This document shows, piece after piece, positions 30,861 to 41,983 of a DNA stretch of 64,000 nt. The stretch spans positions 27,383,759 through 27,447,758 of the forward strand of contig CM048744.1 of NCBI GenBank assembly GCA_026315105.1. The letters run 5' to 3'. The stretch comes from Locusta migratoria. Taxonomy: Eukaryota; Arthropoda; Insecta; Orthoptera; Acrididae. The first letter of the stretch is position 1. Every line of letters starts with the position of its first letter. The notes beneath the pieces were generated by a model that did no database searches, was not told the origin of the DNA, and saw only the letters and a program-made list of their open reading frames with translations. The position numbers were made by a program, and so were the translations under genes.

Positions 30861-33800
30861 TAAAACAGTTATAGCATTTTCTGTGTTAAAAGAGCGCAAA
30901 TATGTTCGCATGGCAAAATTCATGGTTAGAAAGGCGGAATGAGACTGAAGCAGTTGGTTCCACACTTTTCAGTCAGAGTTGTTTATACGTGAATGTATTT
31001 GCCTTTTTTGTGTTACTACATGAACATTTTCCAACTAGTTTATTTACTTATTCAATTTACCTGTATGTACCTACTATGAAGCATGTTTCTGGGTCTCGGT
31101 ATAGAAATCTGTAGCACACAAATGCAATTTCTTCCCCTTGTCCGTAATAACAAGAACCCGAGCTTGAGCGCTGTCTCCAGTGCCACGTTATCGGCGGCAG
31201 GTTAGGCCGTGCTCCTCCTGTGCTCCTGCTGTGTAGCAGGTGACGGGCGCCTGCACGGCCAGCGCTATCCGAGACCCGGGTGTGGTCCGGTGTCGAAGCC
31301 CGGCGCACTCTGGGCGGACTCGCAAATGGAAGCGAGCCGCCACTCGCAAATACTCTGCACCGAAATAAAAATAGACCGACTGCGCGTGTTTACTGGCGGA
31401 GCGCATAAAAAGGTGTGGTAATTGAGTCTGTTGCATAAAAAACCGCAACGAGTGTCCAAGCGACAAAAAAAAAAAAAAAAAAAAAAAAAAATAAGAGGGC
31501 GCGACGAGCAGTTGGGAGCTCAACATTTGGCAACAGCGCGGCGCCATTCTGTCGCGCTAAACAGCGGTCCAGTGGGGACAGAAAAAAGAGAAAAACCTGC
31601 CCGTTTGTGAGGCACCAAAACGAAAGTTATGTCTGTTAATAAATGTATTTTAATTCGAACAGATGAATGAAATTACACACATCAGACAACAGATGACTGC
31701 AATGAAATTACTGTGTCAGGGTGTGAAGCTGTGCGTTTAATGTTCTGCCTTCACAGAACACTGAGTTGTTTGTGTTGCTTAGAGAAGCGTATACATATTA
31801 GGATTTTTTTGGTGCCCTACGAACGGCTGGAACAGATAGCAAAGGTAGCAGATAGCATGAGACGTACTTTAGATCTGCCTCTCCATTTAGAAAGGTTTCG
31901 TAACTTACTATCCTTAGTTCTAAAGCCTTCAATTACGCTAACAGCTATACAAATTTGACTGAAAAATGCTCCAACGCACCACAACAAAAGACGATTTTAC
32001 CTTACCCAGGAAAAGGATTTAAAAAAGATGATTCGCGCTTTTTTTACGAGTTAACCGTAATCTTTGTGCGCAATGGGCACTCGAGGCAGAACATTGGTTT
32101 ACGAGGGACCTGACCTTGCAGCCCTTGCATTTTGATAAAAGTAACTGTATTTGGGAACTCTTAAAATCCAGGACTCATGTATTTTATTAAAATATGAAGG
32201 AATTAACTTTTGAAAAGCATCGACTGTTCCCTAGCAGAACACTGCAAATCTTCTGACCTAGGCGATCAGATTTTGTTTCTTACAGCGGGTGTTTCGTCAC
32301 CTAGTAAAGGATTACTTTACAGAGGAGGGCAGTGAAGGAAGCTGCAGAGAATAGAAAGTATGAGTAGTCAGTGGAAAAACGTATACTGAATTAAGCACAT
32401 ACATGGGAGGTAGTTGTGTCACAAGTTTCCATAAGCTATGACTCAATGTAATCGCTGGGCTTAGGATTGACTAGCTACAGGGTAACTCGAAAATGCGAAA
32501 ATTCAACACACCAGTTTTCAGAGAGAGCTCAGAGATGTAGAAGAAACCAGCCGTAGGTTACGCACACAAACACAGAACAGTTTTTGGACCAATGGCCTGT
32601 CACGCTGAGTATCGGTTTTTCAGTGCCCGAAACTTTCGGTGCATATGCAGCACTAACCCACCAGCAACAGTCCCATTTCCAGAGTGCTTCGTATCTCCTC
32701 CAAACGTCATGATTAGTTCATGAATGGCTACACAAGGCTGTTGCCAAGGTAATGGGGAGCACGTACCACTAAATGGCGGTAACTACCACACGCTGATCTC
32801 GTGGTGTCGATAGCTCTAAGCACTTCAGCGGAATGGGACTGAAGAACTGGTCTAAAATTTATTTAAAGAGTCGTTCGACGAATTCCAGTCCAGCTCCGAG
32901 GTTACGAGAAGGTCCCTGTAGCCAACCTAAAAAGGGAGAGAGGAGTAACCTTGCTGCTATTATGGCCGCCGGTTGTGGCAGAGTTTCGGCTTTCAGGTTG
33001 GATGACCTGAACAGGCGGTAATTCTCAGAACAGAGTAAACCCTATCTTCCTCTGCCATTGCTTCGATCGAATGGCAATCTGAAATAAACGCCAGGAAAAA
33101 AAGTGCTAGATGTCGCCATCTCGGGAGTTTTCTATATTACTTGAACAGGGAATGCCTAAATTATCTTTCCCCCTGCAACCGACGCTCTTCTATATAGACA
33201 ATACTTAGGTAGACTCTGCGGACCTTGGAAAATTAATTTATCATTGTTAATGAAATAATTAAATTTGAGTATTTAATAATTAATGAATAGATCGGTCTGA
33301 TCTTGAAAGGTGGTGGTCATTCTTGTCTTTCAATTTTCTTATTTCTCGCTTCATGTGTCTCTTTATTATTTTAATTGCTTAATTTTGATTTTCGTTGCAT
33401 GAAATTAATTTATTTTTACATGTTTCCTGACTTCAGTATTCTGCTATGGGTTGGGAGAATTGCGTTAGGATTTAGATGTATTGGTTTATTTAGTTATTCT
33501 TTTTGGTGTGGTGCTTCTGATTTCAAATTCTTTCCTTACTATCGAGTCGGCGTTGTAGAGCAGCGAGGGTCAGGGCTCTTGGGCTGTCTGCTAGATCACA
33601 GTAATCCGGTGTGGTGCCAGCTCCTTTCAGGTTTTCGGAGAAATCTGGCTACCAGATGGGTCCCTATACTGCATTGGGGTGGGCCGGCCGGTTTCTCACG
33701 GCGACACGACTGACCGCCGGTTACCTGCGGTTTCCGGTGTGAGCTCGGACAATGCGTCAGCTGTTTAGGGCGACCGGCGCCTGTCTGGCGCCACGGTGTT

Positions 33801-35035
33801 TTTTTTTTTTTTTTTTTTTATCTGTGCGAGCAGGGGAGAAAAAAACGTTTGATGGTTGCCGTACGCCCTGCTTTCTTTCCGTCCCTAAACTGTCAGAGGC
33901 AGGTTTACGATTTAACAAATGGCAGGACGCTTCAAGTTCGCGTCTCTGTGAAGTGAAATGAGTCTGGCACAGCAGGACAGTGTCGCCAGCAGTAGTAAAA
34001 ATAGGCGCCAAGAATTTCAAAGAATTTCCTACTATTGCACAGGCGTACGTGACTTGGCGTGAGAAAGCTGTGTGTGTTGGGAGGAGGTTAAAGAGCAAAC
34101 TTCGCGATTGGCGTCGTTGCTACTTTTTCTCATTTTTGTTGTATGCAACTCCTGACCGAGCATTCTGATTGGGAAGGCCTTCAGCGGGTCGATGAGATTC
34201 ACTCTTTGACGAGTAAGGCGTGGCTCGGGTGGATCTGGGCTGTGGAGATGAGATTTTAGTTTGGTGGGGACTCTGTGAGGCTCCGCCGCGGAGAACGCTA
34301 GCCTCCGCTCTTGCGCGCATCGTATCGTTGTCAAGTTGCACACCGCAGTTGCGGTTTGCGTGCATCTGTGTTTTCGGAGTGTTGCTTCGCTGGGTGCGAC
34401 CACACTTCGGTAATTTGTTGTTGCTTTATTATTATAGTATTTTCGCGGGTAGAATCCACAGCTGCTGCACCAGACTTCTGACATCGACGCCGCTGCTGCA
34501 CGATCATCACCCAGTGTTTGGTATAGTATTTGCTTGCGCCGCTCCAGTCTTGGTTAGGATTCAGCTCTTCGTTTTTAATGGGGTCATTTACTGTAGCTAC
34601 CTTCTTTCTTTTCACTTGGAGTGGGATGAGATAACGAGGTCTATTTCTATATTGACTTTCAATGACAGACTCCTAAACGATATAGCCAGTCATTTGAATT
34701 AATTTTCACATTTATTTGTACGCCTGTATATTTCATTTTTAGAGGTATTTGGAGAACTGTTTTTATTAAATTCTTTGCAATAAGAGTGTGACACCTGGTC
34801 ACATACAATTGTATTTGGTTAGGTTGTACATTTTTGCCAATATATGTCATTTTTACCAATTTTGTATAACCTTATTTCTCTAACCCCAGTCACTATTTGG
34901 AGGGAAAATAGTTTGCTTCTATTACCAGTATGGAGAACGATCTAATTATCTTTTCATAAATTGATTCATGATAGAATTTTATTATTATTTCTTGGCCTTG
35001 CTCTGGTACGCCACTATTCAGTTAGGTCAGGAATA
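30861..35035. other. long unassigned region
   Basis: No protein domain or known repeat was recognised in about 4.2 kb. Bases 31150-31420 and 33690-33800 are GC- and CpG-rich. A run of A lies at 31465-31491 and a run of T at 33799-33819. The run GCGACAAAAAA near 31461 and GGTGTTTTTT near 33795, both beside GC-rich DNA, may mark ends of old retroposed copies. ORFs in this range have no recognisable motifs. Confidence 0.45.
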
Positions 35036-35045
35036 TATTTTCTCT

Positions 35046-35210
35046 GAGGCGCTCCAGTCACGGTATGCACGGCCACTACGGTCGGGGGTTCGAATCCCCC
35101 CTCGGGCATGGATATTTGTGCCGTCTTTAGTATAAGGTAGTTTGTAAGTTTAGGGACTGATGACCCCGTAGTTGAGTCCCATAAGCTATACAAACATTTG
35201 AACATTTTTT
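35046..35210 (+). mobile_element. SINE-1, 5' truncated with target duplication
   Basis: It starts inside the head at GAGGCGCTCCAGTCACGG and keeps the B box GGGGGTTCGAATCC, the body and the 3' stem-loop. TATTTTCTCT at 35036-35045 is repeated exactly at 35211-35220, a 10-bp target duplication. 5' truncation with an intact 3' end is the signature of LINE-driven retroposition. Confidence 0.88.
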
Positions 35211-35220
35211 TATTTTCTCT

Positions 35221-35924
35221 GTTTGTAAAAATAGTGGCGACCTAAATTTATCAGATCTATAAATATGTAATTTATTCTATCTCATATTATTTGCATATTT
35301 AATTAATTAGATATATCACGATCAAGCGTACTCGGCCATTAAAATGTTACAAATGGGCTCAAGTCACGTTGGGTCTACGATACATCTTGCAAGCTTGCTA
35401 TGAATTTACTCAGAATTTAATTTGGAGTCTGTGATCAGGATTAAAGTTTCGTAAGTCTCTCTCTTCCTTTTCGTGTTGTTGGCAGATGCTGCGCCATGAG
35501 TCTGTATTTCACATAACTGTGTTATAGCCCAATTTAGGATGTTCGTTATCAGGGTAAACACTAAAGCCCAGACACTTTTTTTTCTGGGGAGTAGGGAGGG
35601 AGCGGGCTGGCTTGAACAGCTTGGGTCCCCTATGGATCTCTTACTGTATAGAGGAAGGTCGAATTTCTAAAAGCAAAGAAGACTAGCTCGGGAGACGTTC
35701 ACCCTAAGTGTGATGGCACGTGGTGTCGTATTCACAGCACGAGGAAAGCCATAATGGATGGTATTATGCCATATCTCATATTATAGTGTATCATGTTACT
35801 TTGACACAATACATAGTATTACATGGAATAGTATCACAGTGTGTCATACAACCAACTTGACTGATTTGTTACACCAGACCCCACGCAGTCGTTTTTATCA
35901 CGTAAATCACTGCGGCTTTTTCAG
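35221..35924. other. unassigned stretch
   Basis: No gene or repeat recognised. Confidence 0.5.
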
Positions 35925-36470
35925 AGGAAGCTGAACCACAGATGGTGATCCTGCCACTCGATTACTTATTCAGAAACACCACGAGAAGGGCAAGGACGTT
36001 CACGTCATTCCTAGGTCTACGAAAGAGCTTTGACCGTGCCCCACATCAGCTTATTTGGCACGGCGTACCATATCACAGTGTCCCTGAAGCCTTTATCCAG
36101 CAGGTCATACTATAGTATTGAAATGTCTCCAGCAGTGTCCGATGTGCAGTGGGAATGTAACCTTTTTGATGTAATACATCAAAGATCAGAACTATACACT
36201 ATATGTTTTCCTCTGTACAGACACTGTGACGTACCATCTTCAGTCAACGCATCCGCGGTCACTCCTTTCTGTTGTCGATGTATTGCTGGTAAGTGAACAT
36301 CGTGAAAATCTCCAGAAAAGACGCAGCTCTGTAATCAGCGACTTGGTGAACGTTGCCATCCAACTGAAGATCAGGAAGACAGACTACATGGAGTGTGGTT
36401 TTCATGTCAATTGGGCGATTTAAGTCGGCGGAGAAGACCTGAAGAAAGTGGAGCAATGTAAGTGCCGTGG
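35925..36470 (+). pseudogene. RTE/BovB-like reverse transcriptase relic
   Basis: Across frameshifts the plus strand reads LLIQKHHEKGKDVHV, then the palm block FLGLRKSFDRAPHQLIWHGV (family form FLDLEKAFDRVPHELIW, catalytic Asp changed to Gly), then YHSVPEAFIQ, then LLSVVDVLLVSEHRENLQ in place of LLYADDVFLASE, and IQLKIRKTDYMECG. Both catalytic blocks are destroyed. The fragment covers only the RT palm and thumb. Confidence 0.6.
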
Positions 36471-36629
36471 CTCACTCGCCAGCAGTCTGCCGTCCTGACA
36501 ACACGCGCGTGTGAAGTAGCACAGCCTCATTGGCTTCTGAGTCTACAGTGTCTATAAATCTGGAGTTCGGCCCGTCTACACCTTCATCTATATAAATACT
36601 CTGCAAATCACAATAATTAATTGCATGGG

Positions 36630-38130
36630 TCATCGAAGCGCATATATGATATTCTTCACCCTACCAATCTATAATAGCTTGCGGAATGAAGGAACATTTA
36701 AATCTTTCCGTTTTATATCTGATTTCTGCTATTTTATTATGTCGATCATGTCTCCCTTTCTAGTTGGGTTCTAACAAAAAATGTTTGCATAATGAGGAGA
36801 AAGTGCTTAAAGAACTTTCGCCAATAGATCTCGCAGCAATGAAAAATGCCTTTCTTTTAATGATTTCTACCCCATCTTGTTATCATCTCCGTCTAAGTGT
36901 CTTTCCAATGAAACGTAGTCTTTGGTTTGCCTTCCCTGCAATATTTTCTATCTGTTCTTTCCAATTGAAGGTGTTCGTAATTATTATTCCTAGATATGTA
37001 GTTAAATTTTCGGCCTCAAAGTTTTGAATGATTTATCAAGTAAATGAAGTTTAAAGGATTTCTTTTAGTGGTCATGTGGATGGCCTCACACTTATCATTA
37101 TTAAGGGTCAATTGCCAATTTTTGCACCGTGCAGGTATCTTATCTGAATCATTTTGCAGTTGCTTTTGTTCTTCTGATGACTTTACTAACCGATAAATGA
37201 CAGCAACATCAGCGAACAGTCTGAGAGACCTACTCAGGTTGTCTCCTAAACCGTTTATAAAAATAAGGAACAGTAGGGGCCCAATAACACTTCCCTGGGG
37301 ATCGCCAGATATCACTTCTGTTGTACTCGATGACTTACCGTCAATTACAGCGTACTGTATCCTTTCTCACAGGAAATCTCGAATCTAATCGGACAACTGT
37401 GGCGATATTCCATAGGCACGCAATTTGTTTAGAAGACGCTTGTGAGGTACAGTGTCGAAAGCTTTTCGGAAAACTGGAAATACGGAATATATTTGACATC
37501 CCTTATCTATAGCACTCATCACATCATGTGAGTAAAGAGCTAGCTGTGTTTCACAAGAACGATACTTTTTTAATCCTTCTTGACTATGGTACAATAGGTC
37601 GTTCTCTTCCAGGTAGTTCATAATATTTGAGGAAAGTATATGTTCTAACATCCTGCTGCAATCCGACGTCAGTGATGTAGGCCTGTAATTTTGCGGGGCA
37701 CTCCTACTGCCTTCCTTGAATACTGAAGTGACCTGTGCAACTTTCCACTCTTTGGGTACGCAACGTTCGCTACGCGAGCGGTTGTATATGATAGGTATGG
37801 GGCTATTGCATCAGCATACTCTGAAAGGAAACTAATTGGTATACAGTCAAGACCGGGAGACTTACTTTTGTTAAGTGATTTGTTTTAATACTCCAGGGAT
37901 ATTTACTTCTAAATTACGCATGCTGGAAGCTGTTGATGATAGGAATTCTGGAGTATTTGCTTCTTCTCTAGTGAAGGAATTTCGGAAAGCTACGTTAAGC
38001 ATTTCTGCTTTAGCAGAACTGCCATCAGTAGCACCACCATTTCTGTCGTCTAATGAAAGTATTGTTTGTGTTTTGCCTCTAGTATACTTTAAATACGACC
38101 AGAATTTCTTAGGATTCTCTACCAAATTAC
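36630..38130 (-). pseudogene. LINE-B reverse transcriptase
   Basis: Blocks on the minus strand in order: KFWSYLKYTRGK and AEMLNVAFRNSF (N-terminal), LLYHSQEGLKKYRSCETQL, FPVFRKAFDTVPHKRLLNKL (catalytic Asp replaced by Val), SGDPQGSVIGPLLFLIFING, LRLFADVAVIYR (FADD altered to FADV) and LTLNNDKCEAIHMTT. In another frame follow TYLGIIITNTFNWKEQIENI and ANQRLRFIGKTL. Two catalytic aspartates are lost, so the enzyme is dead. Confidence 0.8.
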
Positions 38131-38493
38131 GTGACAGGATTTCGTTGTGGTAACTGTTGTAAGTTTCCCTTATTGAAATTTGAGCTAAATTTATAGTTGC
38201 AGTAATAGATTGCCAGTGTTGGGGATTTTATGTGTGTTTAAATTTTTCATTCTATTTTCTTTGTTTTTGTAACAGTGATCTAACCGGTTTTGTGTATCAC
38301 GGCGCGGCGGGTCAGCCCCCTCTTTTGTTAATTTGTATAGTATGAATCTGTTAATGGTTGTTGATATTATTTCTTTGAATGTAAGCCACATCTGATCTAC
38401 ACTCACATTCTTAGTTTCGAAAGACTGGAAATTTAACTCAGGAAAGCGTTAATCACATTTATGTCTGCTTTTTAGAATAAACGTAATTGTCTT

Positions 38494-39130
38494 TTAGTTT
38501 TGGTGGGTTTGGAAGGTCCGATGTTCAGTGACGCTACGAAACTCTGTGTGTTCACTAATCCCTGTACCTGTTTTAATGCAGTATAGATCCGGATTATTTG
38601 TTGGTAGGAGGTCAAGTAGACCTATGTTCTCACAACCATGTACTATTCTAGTGAGTTTGTGTACCAATTGCTCAAGATAATTTTCGGAGAAAGATTCAGT
38701 ACAATTTCGGACGATTTTTTGTGTTTGCCTCCAGTGCTGAACATGTATTTTTGCCAACATATCGAGGGTAAATTAAAGTCGCCATGAATTAAAATTATAT
38801 GCTTTGGGTACGTTTCTGGAATTTGATCCACGCTTTCTTAGAACATTTCTTCAATCGAATCGTCCGAGTCAGGAGGCCGATAAAAAGAAGCAATTATTAA
38901 TTTATTGTAGTTGTCAGGTATAACCTCTACCCTTACCAACTCACAGGAGCAATCTACTTCCACTGCCCTACAGGATAGACCGCCTGTGACAGCAACAAAT
39001 ACGTCACCACCTAGTTTATTCAATCTGTTTTTTTTTTCTGAACACTATTTACCCCTTTGTAAACATTTCAGCTGAACGTATCATCGGCTTTAGCCAGCTT
39101 TCGGAACCTATAATGATTTGAGATTCAGTA
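38494..39130 (-). pseudogene. LINE-B endonuclease
   Basis: Minus-strand fragments: GSESWLKP (E motif), GGDVFVAV, LIIASFYRPPDSDDSIEEMF, HIILIHGDFNLPSICW (GDFN block intact) and ISEHTEF (SDH block altered to SEH). Stops and frame changes separate the pieces. The Penelope-like insertion cuts the N-terminal side just upstream of GSESWL. Endonucleases of this fold nick the target to prime reverse transcription. Confidence 0.7.
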
Positions 39131-39142
39131 ATTTCTATTAGT
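39131..39142. repeat. left target-site duplication of the Penelope-like insertion
   Basis: ATTTCTATTAGT here is repeated exactly at 41841-41852. Removing everything from 39143 to 41852 rejoins the LINE-B sequence, supporting this boundary. Confidence 0.8.
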
Positions 39143-40250
39143 AAATAAAGAACAGTCTAGAATGCACTAATTTATTTCATTCTACTAGTTTCAGTCTTAT
39201 GTAGACCATCTTCAGGAATTTGTCTCTGAAATATATCACAGTCACATTTAGAGGAGTTTGGAGCAATATACATTACTGTAAAAGCTAAACTAAGTTAGTA
39301 AATAGAAATAGAACAAAATAAAATAAGCGATGTTATACCCTTTGATGTTGTGGAGCTGGCAGGTAGCTGGGAGCCTTCCAGTGTGTCACTGCTGGCTGGA
39401 GCAAGGTTTGCTGCTCTTAAATAGCTGAGGCTCCGCCCCTTTGCCAGCTCCACCCATCTTTGATAGCCAATGAAAAGATTAAATACATGAATGTAGCTAA
39501 AATATATAAAATTATAATTAATAACACATTTCTTGGTTAATGTCTAAAATAAAATAATTATAGTCATCTTAGTGGTATTTAAAATAAAGATTAAAACATT
39601 AAAATACTGACATGAATTGCATCCCATTCTTTTCAGTATTTCCAAAGATATTCTATAAGTGGTTCTACAGTATCTACAGTGTTTTATGTAAGTTTACTGG
39701 TGTAAAAAAAACTTTTAACTGTATTTTTACATATTTTTTATATACAAAGAAACAATTGCAGATATAAAACCTTACAGAACATGTATGGTTCGTTTGTCAT
39801 AGTAATTTATGTAAAGCTAATGCTTTCGTTGTAATATACAAAAATGGGTATATCTTACTTAATTAAAATGTTGTTATAATAGAATTAAGGCACAGGGTAT
39901 ATATATTGTATATACATGAAAAGTCCTTGATTTATTGTGTGATGCTTTAGGTTGTCATTAAAAATTAAAAAAATAATATAGTGTGCTGTAACATTGTGAA
40001 ATATTAGGAATGAAATGTAAAAAACATAACGGATACAATTCAAATGGCGTCATGGAGTAATCTACATAACTGTTTCTTAATAGTAAAAATAAAATACAAT
40101 AAAAATATTTACCCAAGTTGAGGGTGATCAGAATGATCTTAAATTTGTGTATATGTTGCCTTAGGTGGTCATACGTATAACAACATAAGTAAGATGACAC
40201 TGATATGTCAAAAACATAGAAAATTACCATTCAAATGGCGTCTGTCAATG
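39141..40250 (-). repeat. left arm of the Penelope-like palindrome
   Basis: 1110 bases, mirrored at 40668-41777. On the minus strand it runs from the ORF-proximal CATTGACAGACGCC through an AT-rich 3' region, a GC-rich patch with CTATTTAAGAGCAGC, and the ribozyme motif to the insertion edge. The 90-codon ORF within it is probably not a gene. Confidence 0.9.
39179..39219 (-). ncRNA. type I hammerhead-ribozyme motif, left arm
   Basis: Minus strand: stem I ATTC, core CTGAAGA, T, stem II GGTCT-ACATA-AGACT, core GAAAC, TA, cleavage triplet GTA, then stem I partner GAAT. Stem I (AUUC/GAAU) and stem II (five pairs including one G-U) close fully. Stem III would be very short in one molecule, but its sequence ACTAGT is self-complementary and could form six pairs between two RNAs, as in dimeric hammerheads. 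The predicted cut follows GTA. Confidence 0.7.
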
Positions 40251-40486
40251 ATAGTAAAGTTGTCAGTTAACAGTTAAAAGGATAAATTTTAGGCTTAAAA
40301 TGTGTCTAAGAATAAAATTTAAATTATTGTACATTACAATTATGCATAATGTACATGGCTATCAACCGTAAGGATTGTAAAACAGTATAAGGTGGGTATA
40401 ACATCACAATAGGAATATATATATATATATATACATGTTGTACATGTGTGTCATTGATTAAAAACAGACTTCAGAGGAGTAAACTA

Positions 40487-40667
40487 TTAAAGGATCTCTT
40501 CGAATAGGTCAAAGTAATTTTTTTCCCTGAAATCAATTTGCTCGTTTAAGAGTTGAAAAGGATTCTTTTTATGTTGCACATAGATTTCTATTTGCTCTAG
40601 TAGGTTGAGGCGTAATCCTTTTGGAGCTGTGTGCAAAATCTTTAGGTTGTTTTCAATTGTGCCATGG
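40487..40667 (-). pseudogene. Penelope-like polyprotein C-terminus
   Basis: The minus strand gives 60 open codons ending in TAA at 40487-40489. They read NNLKILHTAPKGLRLNLLEQ, then IEIYVQHKKNPFQLLNEQID, and end YFDLFEEIL. The PKGxxLNxLEQxEIY and LLNEQ blocks are those found after the GIY-YIG endonuclease of Penelope-like elements. The RT and most of the endonuclease are missing, so this is a strongly 5'-truncated copy. Confidence 0.8.
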
Positions 40668-41777
40668 CATTGACAGACGCCATTTGAATGGTAATTTTCT
40701 ATGTTTTTGACATATCAGTGTCATCTTACTTATGTTGTTATACGTATGACCACCTAAGGCAACATATACACAAATTTAAGATCATTCTGATCACCCTCAA
40801 CTTGGGTAAATATTTTTATTGTATTTTATTTTTACTATTAAGAAACAGTTATGTAGATTACTCCATGACGCCATTTGAATTGTATCCGTTATGTTTTTTA
40901 CATTTCATTCCTAATATTTCACAATGTTACAGCACACTATATTATTTTTTTAATTTTTAATGACAACCTAAAGCATCACACAATAAATCAAGGACTTTTC
41001 ATGTATATACAATATATATACCCTGTGCCTTAATTCTATTATAACAACATTTTAATTAAGTAAGATATACCCATTTTTGTATATTACAACGAAAGCATTA
41101 GCTTTACATAAATTACTATGACAAACGAACCATACATGTTCTGTAAGGTTTTATATCAGCAATTGTTTCTTTGTATATAAAAAATATGTAAAAATACAGT
41201 TAAAAGTTTTTTTTACACCAGTAAACTTACATAAAACACTGTAGATACTGTAGAACCACTTATAGAATATCTTTGGAAATACTGAAAAGAATGGGATGCA
41301 ATTCATGTCAGTATTTTAATGTTTTAATCTTTATTTTAAATACCACTAAGATGACTATAATTATTTTATTTTAGACATTAACCAAGAAATGTGTTATTAA
41401 TTATAATTTTATATATTTTAGCTACATTCATGTATTTAATCTTTTCATTGGCTATCAAAGATGGGTGGAGCTGGCAAAGGGGCGGAGCCTCAGCTATTTA
41501 AGAGCAGCAAACCTTGCTCCAGCCAGCAGTGACACACTGGAAGGCTCCCAGCTACCTGCCAGCTCCACAACATCAAAGGGTATAACATCGCTTATTTTAT
41601 TTTGTTCTATTTCTATTTACTAACTTAGTTTAGCTTTTACAGTAATGTATATTGCTCCAAACTCCTCTAAATGTGACTGTGATATATTTCAGAGACAAAT
41701 TCCTGAAGATGGCCTACATAAGACTGAAACTAGTAGAATGAAATAAATTAGTGCATTCTAGACTGTTCTTTATTTAC
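40668..41777 (+). repeat. right arm of the Penelope-like palindrome
   Basis: Reverse complement of 39141-40250 over the same 1110 bases. Observed differences include AGATATAAAACC against TGATATAAAACC in the matching orientation, and the stem II base of the ribozyme. Near identity implies recent formation or gene conversion between arms. Confidence 0.9.
41699..41739 (+). ncRNA. type I hammerhead-ribozyme motif, right arm
   Basis: Plus strand: ATTC, CTGAAGA, T, GGCCT-ACATA-AGACT, GAAAC, TA, GTA, GAAT. It is identical to the left-arm motif except for C in place of U in stem II, which creates a C-A mismatch. The left copy therefore looks more likely to be active than this one. Confidence 0.6.
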
Positions 41778-41840
41778 AAATTTAAATAGAGTGCTGTTTA
41801 CCCAATAATATAGAAACAAAAATGTTTCCAAAAATACGTG

Positions 41841-41852
41841 ATTTCTATTAGT
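41841..41852. repeat. right target-site duplication of the Penelope-like insertion
   Basis: ATTTCTATTAGT, an exact copy of 39131-39142. LINE-B sequence resumes to its right. Confidence 0.8.
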
Positions 41853-41983
41853 GCCTGGAGGTCTGGTACTCTCCCCACATACCTACGAAAGTTTACAACT
41901 TTTACGCGGTTTTTTTGTGTTCGTTCTGTCTTTGACCTGTATCTCTTGAGATTTAGACCCTATCTTTGTGTTTCCGAGGCCCT

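Larger units (their letters stand above)
39143..41840 (-). mobile_element. Penelope-like retroelement, head-to-head inverted insertion
   Basis: Left arm 39141-40250 and right arm 40668-41777 are each 1110 bases and almost perfect reverse complements; I noted only isolated single-base differences. A 417-base spacer (40251-40667) encodes the C-terminus of a Penelope-type polyprotein on the minus strand, so the left arm is the element's own 3' region and the right arm an inverted copy attached upstream. Both arms carry a hammerhead motif near the outer end and a TATTTAAGAG box in a GC-rich patch. A 63-base non-repeated stretch (41778-41840) lies at the right edge. A 12-bp target duplication flanks the whole. 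Inverted partial copies and hammerhead motifs are known features of Penelope-like elements. Confidence 0.85.

Noticed and set aside
39958..40960. Two identical 90-codon ORFs, one in each palindrome arm, as duplicated genes
   Set aside because: They are the same DNA in inverted arms, AT-rich, without motifs, and lie in the Penelope 3' region. Identity follows from arm identity, not from selection.
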